Shown piece after piece: positions 41,158-52,260 of a DNA stretch of 59,246 nucleotides. Each line of letters begins with the position of its first letter. Position 1 is the first letter of the stretch. Source of the DNA: Ministeria vibrans ATCC 50519. Lineage: Eukaryota; Opisthokonta; Filasterea. The stretch covers positions 1-59,246 of the forward strand of contig CALSCP010001725.1 in the NCBI GenBank assembly GCA_943704425.1. Direction: 5' to 3'. The position numbers were made by a program, and so were the translations under genes. The notes below the pieces were generated by a model that ran no database searches, had not been told where the DNA came from, and was given only the letters and a program-made list of their open reading frames with translations.

Positions 41158-42367
41158 CAAAATGATAGAGAGAGAGAGAGGCACAAAGTTGACAGCTCGG
41201 CTCAGCTCTCATTCATTCTTTTATTTCTTTCTCCAATGATAAATTTCATTGTGTAGGGAAGTGGCAGTGCTTGCAGATCACTCTACGGTGGATTTGTCAA
41301 GTGGAACAAGGGCACGCGACTGGACGGGCTTGACAGTGTTGCCGAGCAGGTGGTCAGCGAAGACCACTGGCCCGAAATGCAGGTGCTTGTGCTGGTCGTG
41401 AGTGACAAGAAGAAGACGACAAGTAGCACGGCTGGCATGCAAACTAGTGTGCGCACCAGCGAGCTCTTGAAGGTACACATACACACAGTACCTACGCATT
41501 GACACATGCGTATCTCTCTCCTTTCTCTTTCTCTCCGTCTTCTTCCTTTCTCCTCTCTCTAATGGTATAGTACCGTGCCGAGCACATTGTCGAGGGGCGC
41601 ATGGCGGAAATGGAAAAGGCGTTGCACGCACGCGACTTTGGCACATTTGCCAAAATCACAATGCAGGACAGCAACCAATTTCACGCGGTTCGCACAGAGA
41701 ATAAAATGGTTTTAGAGTGTGCTTATCGCCTGATGTAGATCTGTCTCGACACCTATCCGCCCATTTCGTACATGAACGATGTGTCGCGCGCCGTCATCAC
41801 CCTTATCACCCACTACAATGCCCAATTCTCCTCACCCAAGGTATCGACTTTCTCTCTCTCTCTATCACTTTGTTTCTCTCTCTCTGTGTGTCTCTATCAC
41901 TTCGTTTCTTTCCTCTCTCTCTCTCTCTCTGTCTCTCTCTTTCTCTATGTCTCTCTGTCTCTCTCTGTCTCTCTCTATCTCTTTCTTTCTCTTTCTCTAT
42001 ATTATGTATATATCGCTTAGTTTTTTTTTTCTAAATCTCCCTTACTTAGGCTGCGTATACGTTTGACGCTGGTCCCAACGCTGTCATCTATGCACTCAAG
42101 GACACCATGGCCGAGCTCATCCCGCTCGTTCACCACTTCTTCCCGTCTACAGATGATGCTCACGAGTACTACCACGGCAACCACTGCGTGTCCCTTGCTG
42201 CTGCCACCGCCACCAGCCCCCTCCAGGCGCCCCTTGAGGCTGCTCGCGTCGTCCCAGCCGAACCTGGCTCTCTTCGCTATATCCTACACACAGGCGTTGG
42301 CTGTGGTCCCAAGGTTGTCGACGATCCCGCAAAGTGTCTCCTGCGCGAAGACGGACAGCCCAAATAG
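40373..42367 (+). CDS. MVD: Diphosphomevalonate decarboxylase
   Basis: Seven exons: 40373-40672, 40796-40831, 40907-41020, 41257-41472, 41571-41687, 41739-41840, 42050-42367; all in phase, 400 residues, the same length as the human enzyme. Motifs: [22 protein letters not shown], the GHMP phosphate loop [16 protein letters not shown] across exons 2-3, [36 protein letters not shown], and [11 protein letters not shown] with the catalytic Asp. It converts mevalonate diphosphate to isopentenyl diphosphate using ATP, the last step of the mevalonate route. Introns 3 and 6 carry (GA)n and (CT)n tracts. Confidence 0.97.
41069..41180. repeat. (GA)n microsatellite in MVD intron
   Basis: About 43 GA units followed by a degenerate ATCAAAATGATAGAGAG unit, inside the third MVD intron. 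Confidence 0.95.
41850..42000. repeat. CT-rich array with TATCACTTTGTTTC units in MVD intron
   Basis: CT repeats with two TATCACTT(T/C)GTTTC units and several TCTG variants, in the sixth MVD intron shortly after the donor site. Confidence 0.9.
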
Positions 42368-42436
42368 AAAGAAGAGGAGAAAGTACAAGAACAAGACGAA
42401 TAATTATCGTTTATAGTACACATAAGATGCTCATAA

Positions 42437-43412
42437 TTAGACCAGACTAAAGGAACGCGCCGTCTTGGGATACTGGTCGGGCGGGATGTGGATAGATTGC
42501 GACTGCGACAGGTCTACCACCACATCTCCACTGTGTGTGCGCGTCCGCTGTGGTGCCACACCTACTGCTCTGTCCTTGCCATCGTCCTCCTCCTCTTCGT
42601 CCTCTTCGCAAACCTCCATCAATGTCTTCGCGGGTTCTTCCAAGTGAAACGCGGGAGCCAGTGCCTCTTCAGACACCCATTTCATTTTTGGTTTGCTCTT
42701 GGACCTAAAAAAACAAACAAGTTTAATATTAAAAATAATACTAATAATAATAATAAATGTATTATGATTATTATTATCATTATTAATAATAATACTATTA
42801 ATATCACTGCTATTAAATTAAATATCATACTTGCGCTCCATCTGTCCTTGGTCCGTCTGAGTGCGTCTCACAGGCACATGTGACGCCACAGCCTGCTTCT
42901 TCTCCTTCTCGCGTCGCTTCTCTTCGGCATCGCGTGACGTCTTCATGATGGTCACAATGCGGTCAACAGGTAGCTCCCGCGGTCCACCCATCGCAACACG
43001 CGCTCTCTCGACGGCCGCATCTTCGCGATCAAGCAGTTCAGTGCTGCGCGAAATGTACCGATCAAGCAACTCGGCACTGTACGAGTACAGCTGCAGCAGC
43101 TGCGGTTGGTCCATTTCACCATACTCAATCAGCAACATGGGCATGTGGTTGTCCTCTTCGTCGTAGTCCCAGCTAATGTCGTCAAAATGAAACGCATGAA
43201 GCACGTCCTACAAAGCACGTGCAAGAACCCCTTAGCAGAGCGTTCCACTTCCCAGTGTTTCTCTTGACTTCTTACGTTGGTGGAACGTGACACAATCGTC
43301 AGCTGCTCTGCATTGATGTGCACTCGGCATTTCACAACAGGAGCCGACTAAACACAATCATACATTGTTGCTGTTATTCACGATGTAATCTCATAATAAA
43401 ATTATTATTATA

Positions 43413-43444
<32 letters not shown>

Positions 43445-46434
43445 ATTATTCTGTCGATTCAACGCGTTACCTGAAAGCGAGTGTCTTCCAAATACTCCAG
43501 CTCTGCAATGTACCGTGAAGATCCATAAAACGGAGACTGAGAAAAACACACGAAAAAAGGTAAGATGAATAATAATGCTCATTAGTGAATAACAATGAAA
43601 AATTTAATAATAATAATTATTATTCATTATTAATATTATAATTATAATAATAATAATAATAATTATTATTATTATTATAATATTATTGTTTTTGATTATA
43701 TTTGTGTTTCACCTGCCAGAGGTATTGAAGGTAGAGGAGCAAGAGAATGAGTGGGTCGCGCATCATGGAGAATTTGCTCTTGTGCATCTCGCAAATTTCA
43801 GTGTCCAAATCGCGAGGGGGCAGCGTGCGACCTTCAGCCGCGGCAAGGGTGGCGGCGCGCGAAGCAGCCACGTTCAAGTGGTGACGGGCCTTTTTGGAGA
43901 CGAGTCGTAGAGCCAAGGGCGAGCGGATCTTGGAGTAGATTTTGCCCGGCTGTCCGCTCTCAACGTTGATCACTTGCACGCGAATTGCACACAGGTAGAC
44001 GTAGTCGTCAAAGGAGAGCGGGTAGCGGTAGGTGCGCACATTGCGCTCCGCCTCAACGTACAACAGCGAGAGCACCATCGGATCGCGGTTGTGGCGCTCG
44101 TGGTGTTTTCTCACAAAGGGGCTGCGACGAAACATCAGAACAGGGCGACGCGGCTTAGTCTTGCCGGCATGCACTCCACAAATGTCCTTCCACTGCTGCT
44201 TGACGTAGTACGGTTGGAAATCGCCTTTCAGCGGAAGCTCTGCAAAAAAGATTATTATTATTATTATTAAATATTATCATTAATAAATTATGACGGTATA
44301 ATATAATAATCATTATTGTTATTATTTTATTAGTATTTTCTTACCCAGTTCTTTGCTGACCATCCAGAGGGTGAACATGGCTCGCCACTTACGAGGAATA
44401 CGATAGTAGGCGAAGATGTCTTTCAAGAGCATGTCGGTTGTTGTGTTGCGCCCATCTTCGTATCTCAGTTGAATAACATTGTCATCCATAGTAAACACCT
44501 TGAATGTAATAGGAATCTTGCATGTTTCTACAAAAACAATTATTATTATTATTTTTAATTATTATTATTAATAATTATTTATAATAATTATTTTTACCGA
44601 AATTCTCGTGCGATCGGAGAGCACCAACTCGGTCTGCCTCGGACTGGTCACTGAGCACGTCGGGTGGTCGTGCATTGGCGGCCAGTGTGGCAGCAGTAAG
44701 GGAGAGAGGAAGGGGCGCGGTGTCTGTGTCAGCAGCAAGCGCACGTTTATTGTGGGTGCGCTCGAGGGCTTCGCGGTTGAGGCGCGTGTAAGGCAGGTCG
44801 GAAGAGGTGCTCTCATTGCGCCCACGATAATCGCGCATTATGTCAACGCTGCTGTGATCATCGTCGCCTGCACTGTCCTCAAGGAAGTGGTCAAAGATTT
44901 CGCCCCACGATTGCTGTTTGGAGATGGTGCCCTCACTAGGCTGCGACACGATCTTGTCGATGGCGGCATGTGAGCCCTTGAGCGCGCTACGAAGGGGCGC
45001 GGCCGTTGGTGGCGCAGGTGTGCTCATGGCCATGGCACCCTCCTCAAGGAGGTCAATGTCCCGTGAGGCAAAGCCAACCAATGGCTTTAGGGGCGACGAG
45101 AAGGAGCGCGTCGCCTTGAGCTTGGCACTGCTTGTGTTGTCCGTGAGAGATAGTGACGAGTCGTCGCGCGTCACTTGTGGTCTCGCCGTCTCTGCAAAGC
45201 CAATCTTCTTCTTCTTGCCCGGATTCGAGACGGATCGGCGGGCAGGCGACCGCATTGGCGCCGACACGTCGGTGCTGGCAAAGGCAAGCATTTGCGAGAT
45301 TTCCCGCAACTTCCGTCGCGTCGCAGTGAGATCCCCTTGCGCTGGAGACCCAATGGGGGTCTCCGCGTCGTTGTCGTTGTCTGCACCCTTGCGCGTCTCG
45401 GGTGGTGACATACTCAGGGTGCGCCGTGCAACGGCTGCTGCGGCTGCGGCCAAACCTGGAGGCGTCTTCTTCTGAGGGTTCGTTTCAGTGGCTGCAGCGG
45501 ATGTGGCGACGTCGCCTTCTTCAGCAATGGATGCAACCAGACGCAACGAGGCAATCGCCTTTGAGGCAGTGGCACTTGCCTCGTCATCTTCCGACGTCTC
45601 GTACATGTCTTCGCTGTCCAGTCGATTCCGTTGGCCATTTGGAGCGTGTACAAGCGGACTAAAGTGGGGACGTGCGGTTGGCTCGGCGGTGTGCGTTGGG
45701 TGAGGCGAGCCCGACACGTCGTGAGAAGTAGCAGTACCCTTCAAGTGCGCGCTGCCAAGGTCGGTGCGCACTGAGCCAGTGATGACGGGCGCCTGCATTG
45801 GTGCCGTTGAGCTCCGTTGCGATGGTGTCGATGCGGCTGTCGACAGAGTCTCGGTGGAGAGCGCTCTGCTGGATGTTCTCGAAGCCGGCTTCTTGTCCCT
45901 GCGCAACGTCAGAGGCTCCGAACTACCGTCAGTTTCCTCAAACAGATACTTGGGATCGTCCTCTGCAGCAATAGAAGAAATGAAATGTACCGTGAGATAC
46001 GTGTAAGGAGAGGGGGGGAGACGCGCCGGTGATGGAGTATCACGTCAACAGAGGGGGTCGGTGAGAATGGTGAGAATTTGGTTTGGAATGTTGAGTTCGT
46101 GCCAGCGACACAAATGCGCGACAGGAGAAGAAGGGAAGGAGGAAAGGGCCTGGGACGCGCCCACGTCCCTTAGTACAGGAACACGGCGTCCAAGTGGAGC
46201 AGAGAAAGGGAGTTTTTCCCCAACAGTGACTCTGAATATGTGACAAGTGTGTGTGTGGTTTTTTTTTTGTGAAAGTGCAGAGCTCGCGACGAGTTCGAAT
46301 GAACCAGCCACAGAGCCGGAAGAGTCTCGTCTATGCGTGATTTTGATTGAAGGTGCTTGCATGTACGCAATAAGCAAGGTGGTCTGCGTGTTTCTGGTCT
46401 ATGGTCGATAACACGAACGCACTGGCAAACTTCA

Positions 46435-46480
<46 letters not shown>

Positions 46481-46627
46481 NNNNNNNNNNCGATTGTTCA
46501 CGTGTGCTCGCCCAAGCAACAACCACTCACCGTCCAACCCACTTCTTCGTCGTCACTGTGTGTTTTGCATTGTCCTACCCGAGTCCTCAAACTCGATGCG
46601 GCGTTGAAGCCCATCGAAGTGATCCAT
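42437..46627 (-). CDS. FRMD8: FERM-domain protein, FRMD8-like, with long disordered N-terminus
   Basis: Eight exons: 46579-46627, 44598-45962, 44345-44527, 43713-44239, 43471-43536, 43276-43347, 42831-43207, 42437-42704; 968 residues. The first 470 or so are Ser/Ala/Asp-rich and low complexity. The FERM part follows: MLLKDIFAYYRIPRKW...FTLWMVSKEL, LMFRRSPFVRKHHE, LSLLYVEAERNVRTYRYP, SPFYGSSRYIAEL, FHFDDISWDYDEE, LQLYSYSAELLDRYI, matching the order and key words of animal FRMD8 (LQFRRNVFFPKR, LRLLYEEAKGNV, LPFYG, FQELSWDH, KIYSKQAELM). FRMD8 binds iRhom and supports shedding proteases in animals. The exon 1-2 link crosses the 10-N gap and rests on phase plus splice sites. Confidence 0.82.
43407..43445. 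repeat. (TTA)n microsatellite in FRMD8 intron
   Basis: About 12 TTA units. Similar TAA/TTA tracts occur in the next two introns of the same gene (43606-43685 and 44247-44330). Confidence 0.9.
46437..46490. other. Poly(T) run ending in a 10-N gap
   Basis: A 44-base T run next to ten N. It lies in the first FRMD8 intron; the true length is unknown and the run may be a sequencing or assembly artefact. Confidence 0.9.
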
Positions 46628-46730
46628 TGCGAGGAACACACAGTCAAGAAATTTGTAATATTTTTTTTGGGTATTTTGGGAAAACAGAAGTTCGAAAGAC
46701 TGTTTTGGGAACAAATTGAAAATAGTTCTC

Positions 46731-47527
46731 TCATTCATTGCCCACATCCCCTTCGGTCTGGTAGTGCATGGTACGCAAGTCAAGCAGCGCAACACGGGCA
46801 CGCTCCAGCTGCGACTCCAGCTCAAGCACCTTGACATGCATCTCCATTTCCATCCGCTTCGCCTGATGCGCCGACAGCTTCTTGTTGTCCACCAAAGGTT
46901 TGTTCTCATTGGCAACCTATCAAAGTAATTATAATGATTATAATTCCTCTTTTGCTTTGCGTCTTTGATCTCGTACGCGATGACTTGCGTTCTGAGCGGC
47001 TGCCACAAGGTCCTTGGTGGCCGCCGTCACGTCCTTGCTTGCCGTCATGAGCTGTGGCTGACGCTCGCTGTTCGGGATGCTCTGCACAACACAGCATGTA
47101 ATTACCGCGCGACTACTAATACTATCAAGATCGCCATACCTTGACCTTGGACGCAGCGACAAGCTGAGCAGTCGACGCGGAGATCTCCTTGGACGCCACA
47201 ATAATCTCTTCAAACTTGAAATCGTCCTGCGTCACACACGCATCCGCAGACTGCACGAGCAGGCTCGCACCGAACCCAACAGCCTAAATTACAAAGAGCA
47301 ACAACACAACCAAAAACAGAAAATAGATTGTTGTTAGGCATTCTTTTTGATTGTTATTTTGTTACCTTTGCGGCGGAAAGAAGACCCTCCGTCCAACGGC
47401 TGTTCTTCTTGTAAAACTCGCTCGAGGACGCATTGCCTTGACCATTCTCCACAATTTCATCCTGCACAGCGCGCGCCCGGGCCACTAGCACGCGAATGCG
47501 GTCCATCAGGGTAGATGCCGCACCTGC

Positions 47528-47621
<94 letters not shown>

Positions 47622-50525
47622 GAAGAGAGAGGAGGGAGAAAGAACAAAGTGATAGAGAGAGAGAGGAGGAAGGGAGAAAAATACAAAGTGATAGAGAGAG
47701 AGAAACAAAGTGATAGACAGAAAGAGAGGAGGGAAAAACAAAGTGATAGAGAGAAAGAGAGGAGGGAGAAACAAAGTGATAGACAGAAAGAGAGGAGAAA
47801 GAAACAAAGTGATAGAGAGAGAGACAAAATGGATAGAGAGAGAGAGACAAAATGGATAGAGAGAGAGAGACAAAGTGACAGAGAAAGATATATTAATTAA
47901 GTAGCAAAACCACATCCAAAAACAAAACCGGTTCATACCGAGAATGCCTTTGTTGACGTCGAGCTTGGTGCCCTTGTTGGCTTCGTTGGCGGCAAGCATC
48001 TCGGCAATGCGGCGTGCGGCATCTTCAATAAGTTGCATGGCACGCTCCATCTCCGACTGCACGGCGTCTTGCAGGTCGCCTGCGTCGAGTTGGCGCGGAA
48101 TGAGCGACTCGACGACGCCCGACAGCGACTTCACGTCATCCTGGAAGGCACCCGCAGTGCTGTCAATGTTCTTGCCGGTCAGGTCCTGGTTCGCATCGAA
48201 AAACGAGTCGACCATGGCAAGTGCGGAAGTGGCTGCCTTGCGCGCACCTCCCAGAATACCCTCCGAGACGGCACTGTCCACGGCGAGACGCGTGACGCCT
48301 TTGCTTGCGCTGAGTGCCGCAGCGAGCTGTGAGGCAAAGTTGAGCGCGTTTGAGATGGTTAAGCCCTTGGCGTCGGCACCCTTGGTCTCGTCGTAGTGGT
48401 GAAGCGCCGCCGCGATGTCGTCGACGGGCGCAAGTGAGGCGGAGCACAGATCAACAGTCAAGTGAGGTGACGCCTCCGTGTTGCCCAGGTTGCTGGGGTC
48501 GTCGAGGTCGTCGAGTGCCTGCTGCAGCAGGCTGCGGCAGCGCATGAGAATGCCTTTGGCCAGATCACGTACGTTGCGCCGTCGCTCTAGCTCGGCCGCC
48601 GCTAGTTGCTTCTTGAAGCGCGATGCCTCCTGCTGCTTGCTCTTCTCGAGTTCGTCACGTTCAAGACGTGCCTGCTCCAGCTGCTTCTGCAATTGCTCGG
48701 CAACATCGCCCTTGGCGGCCGCCAAGGACGCGTTCTCGGCGCGCAGACGGTCCTGCTCTTGACGCATGGCCGCCACCTGTGCCATCACTTCGGCATGGTC
48801 TGTTTTGGCCTGCTCCGCCGTCGCCGCAGACGCCCGCTGTGCCGCCTCCAGCTCGCCTTTTCGCTTGAGCAGGGCCAAATGATCATTGCGCAGCTTGGAG
48901 TACATCCCAAACGCCTTCTGGTACTTGTCGTCGTTGGTCTTGGCCAGCACGGCGATGCGCTCCAGCTTTGCTTGCATCTCCTTCTGCTCTTCCTGCTGCT
49001 CCTCTGCGCCGCTCACCTCCTGCTGCATCTCAAACAGCTGCTCCTGAAGAGCACGGATCAGATCCGCATCCTTCTTCTTCTGTTGCTCAAGTTCCGAAAC
49101 GCGCTATTAAAAAGGCAGAAAAAGAAGAAAAAAAATCAGTATCTCTGGTTCTTTCCTTTCTCAAGATTGCATGATTATAAGTGATTGATTCTTACGGCAC
49201 GCAAACGGGCAATCTCGGCCTTGAGGGCGGCAATCTGCTTGTCACGGTCGTCGGGACCCGACTGGAAGGAGAAGGAGTCGGGAACATCGCCAAAGGCATC
49301 AAACTTGGCGTCAAAGGAAGGGACGGGCTCGGGTTCGGGAATGGATGCAGGAGCGGGGCGTGGAGGAATCTCAGGGGCACGCAGCCACATGGGTGGGTCG
49401 TCGGGCAGGAGAGGCACCGCAAACAGGTTGTTGAGGTACTTGAGCTGACGCGCGTCGAAGAAGTTCTGCTTGACCGTGTCGAAGACCACGCCAAAGCGCA
49501 CGCGGTGGCCCGACAGCTGCTGTGGGGGCATTAGGTCGTGAATGCGCTTCATGAGGTCCAGGGTCATTTCATAGAGCGCGACACTCTCAGTGAGCAGCGG
49601 CACAAATGCAGCGGCGCGACACTCATTGCGCTGCAGCTGTTCGTTTGGCGAGAGGGTGCCAAAGACGCGACCGGCGAGACGCATGGCCGCCTCCTGAAGC
49701 TCAAAGCAGCGCACGCACAACAGGAAGGCTGTCTGAGACTGCAGGGTCGACGAGAATGCGTGCCAATTGTCCATGTTGAGGTTGCCCGGCAGCGACGGAT
49801 AGTCATGGTGAAACTGCAGTTTGGTCTGAAGAAACTCGACAATGCCCACAATGAGGGGACCATAGCCATGCGACGAGGTGGCATTCTGCCATGTTTGCCC
49901 CAGCTGAGCCAAGCTCGAGCGGGTCTGGTTGAGTTCAGGCAGACAGTTGGGGTGGCCATCCTGCAACACTTTCCACAGCGTAATGAGCGCCTTCCAGCAC
50001 ATCAGGTGGCCCTTGCTGAGCGGCATTCGGCGCATTACAATCCACAGAATGCGGCTGCCCTGTTGGTCCCATGTCGCGACGATGGCACGTGCGGAGGGAA
50101 AGAGGGAAGAGAGAAGAAGAAGAGAAGAGAAAAGAAGGATAAGTTAAACGAGATGGATCGAGAGAGAGAGAGAAAGAGAGAGAGAGAGGGAGAGAACGCG
50201 CTGTGTGTGTGCGTGCGTAGAAAGAAGGTCGCATAAAGAGAGCGAGCATGCGAGAGAGAGGGGAGGGGAGGGAAAGGCGCAATACAAGATGAGAACAATT
50301 CGTATGAGGTGAAGTGGCTCGACAATGTTTTTTTTGTTTGGTGGGGCAACTTATTTCGTATGTGTTTCGACTTTGGCGCTGCTTCGTCGTTGGTGCACGC
50401 TTTCTTGAGGTGTTCTTCCATATCTTTGTCGAGTTTCTTTTCGACATCTGTCGAAAAGAAAGATAAGAAAGGTCAAAAATAAATCCAACGCCCTATTTCT
50501 CACTTGGATCGAGAGGAGCGCTCAT
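46731..50525 (-). CDS. SLA2: Sla2/HIP1-type endocytic adaptor (ANTH, coiled coil, I/LWEQ)
   Basis: Eight exons: 50504-50525, 50355-50447, 49196-50088, 47939-49103, 47366-47523, 47140-47283, 46977-47081, 46731-46916; 921 residues. ANTH domain at about 10-290: PKSKHIRSAIVATWDQQGS, CWKALITLWKVLQDGHP, GYGPLIVGIVEFLQTKL, ending YLNNLFAVPLLPDDPPMWL. A coiled coil spans about 330-520. The talin-like actin-binding region follows with LTGKNIDSTAGAF, GILGAASTLMDRIRVLVARA, RWTEGLLSAAKAVGFGASLLVQSAD, and the closing MEMEMHVKVLELESQLERARVALLDLR. It links clathrin coats to actin. Exon 2 to 3 requires an AT-AC intron (see findings). Intron 4 holds a (GA)n/CAAAGTGATAG array. Confidence 0.93.
47528..47885. 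repeat. (GA)n plus tandem AAACAAAGTGATAGAG units in Sla2 intron
   Basis: About 45 GA units, then some nine CAAAGTGATAGA or CAAAATGGATAGA units with period 22-28 bp. On the coding strand this is a CT-rich array ending at the 3' splice site of exon 5. Confidence 0.93.
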
Positions 50526-50763
50526 GATGAGGACGATACAAAGCTACACGTGCTCAGCAATAAGTCACAAGAGAGAGCAGTTGGAAAATTGAGTGACGGA
50601 CTGACGCGTCACAGACTCTGAAATCAAATCATTCCATTCGATCCTGAGTGAATTCCTGACCAAGGGTAAACATTACTCCGTAGTCGTAAAGTAAATGAGT
50701 GAGTTATATTTTAGCTTAAACAATTTTACTTGATATCGACTTCTTTTTGTGGCCCTTTTCTTG
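50526..50763. promoter_or_regulatory. Divergent spacer, Sla2 and unknown basic protein
   Basis: 238 bp between start codons. TTGAGTGACGGACTGACGCGTCAC near 50590 contains overlapping TGACG half sites (CRE/bZIP-like); no other element is evident. Confidence 0.35.
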
Positions 50764-52123
50764 ATGGACGCATCCTCAGACTCGGAGGACAGCCTGCACG
50801 GCATTGTAGGGTTCCACCGACCGACCGGCCAAGGAGCAACATCAAAGCAACGCACGTCGTCCTCGGGCTCTGCGGCACCCCCTACAACTTCCCTCAGTGC
50901 CACCACCACGACGGCAGTGACCACCGCTGCAAAAACGAGCGTGTCATCGAAAGGCATCAAGTCAAAGGCGCCACTTTCGAAAGTGGCCGTTGCACCTGTC
51001 AAAAAGTCGCAAACCGCTAACTCGGACACCAAGACTCCCGCAAACCGTTCCAAGGTGACTACCATGTGTGTATACGCGTGTGTGGAGTGAATACGAGCGC
51101 CTTGGGGTGCAGCGTGCGGGGCAAGCATCGAACTCTCAATAATATTGTGTGTTTTTTTTTGTGTGTGTGTGTGTGTGTTTTCGGCTGTAGAGGAAACAGC
51201 CGCCAGTCGGGTCGGACAGTGACGACGACGCAACGCGCGACCCTGTCTCCGAGGGACTGTTGACGAAGAGGAAGAAGGCGAAGAAGAAGAAGGCGAAGAG
51301 TGCGCGGGAGACGAGCGTAGACGACATTGCCAGTGCGACAGTTGAAACCGCGAGTGTTGATGAGGAAAAGCAAGACGAAGAGAAAAGCACGGGCGGTGGT
51401 CACACTGGAAGTTTTGCGACTACGACAATTGCAGCGACGACGACGGCGACGAGCGAAGCGGATGGGTTGATGGAGAGTGCCTTGTTGGCGAAGTTGAGAG
51501 GTGGTGGGGCTCGTTTTGATGATACAACAGAGGCCGGAGCAGCAGTAGCAGCAGCACCTGTTGGTGCGGTAACGGGCAAACAAAGCAAAGGGAGTAAGGA
51601 CAAACGAAAGATCAAGGGGGCGTCTCAGCCGCAGCAGCAACAACACCATCATGCGTACCAGAAGAAGCGCGTGGTGTACGGAGCGCCCAAGTACAAGTCT
51701 CTGGGCTGTCCCGAGTTTGCAAACGACTTGGAGCAGCATGTGCGGGAGTGGGCACACGAGCGGGGTGTAGCAGTATTGACCATGACAAATCGTGACGGGA
51801 GTCGGTTTGGTTCGGTAAAGTTTGAGTTTGGGCTGGTTGACGACGGACACGATCAGGACGACGATGCGACGGCGGTCGCACGGGCTCGCTGGGCACAGCT
51901 CTGCGGGCAGTTTCAGATGAAAGAGTCCGACTTTGGGCGTGTCATTAGCATTGACGATGTACCGTACACGCTGCGGGACATCAAGGACAACGCCCACAGC
52001 CGTGCGCCCATCATGCTGTTGGGCGAGAGTGGCAAGAAGAAGTGGATGAACGAGTACGACGTTATCATGCGGTTGGGCTCGGCACGTGCACAGGACGCAG
52101 TCAGGCGCATTGCTGTTCTGTGA
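50764..52123 (+). CDS. Basic, low-complexity protein with unrecognised C-terminal domain
   Basis: Two exons, 50764-51054 and 51191-52123, give 407 residues from the ATG at 50764. The first 250 residues are Thr/Ser/Ala/Lys-rich with a strong nuclear-type signal (KRKKAKKKKAKSAR). A PQQQQHHH run separates this from a C-terminal domain of about 150 residues: PKYKSLGCPEFANDLEQHV, VLTMTNRDGSRFGSVKFEFGLV, ARWAQLCGQFQMKESDF, GKKKWMNEYDVIMRLG. The mixed alpha/beta pattern of the last part suggests a folded domain, but I do not recognise it. Divergent from Sla2 (238 bp between starts). Confidence 0.6.
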
Positions 52124-52260
52124 GTGAAAGACTTACTATAAGAGGGAGGGAGAGAAACAAAAAAAGTTTGAGAGAGAGAGAGAGGTAATAAATTTGAAGT
52201 TATATTTCCATGAAAAATAGAATAACAATAACAGTTGTACAATTAAGTTGTGTAATAATG

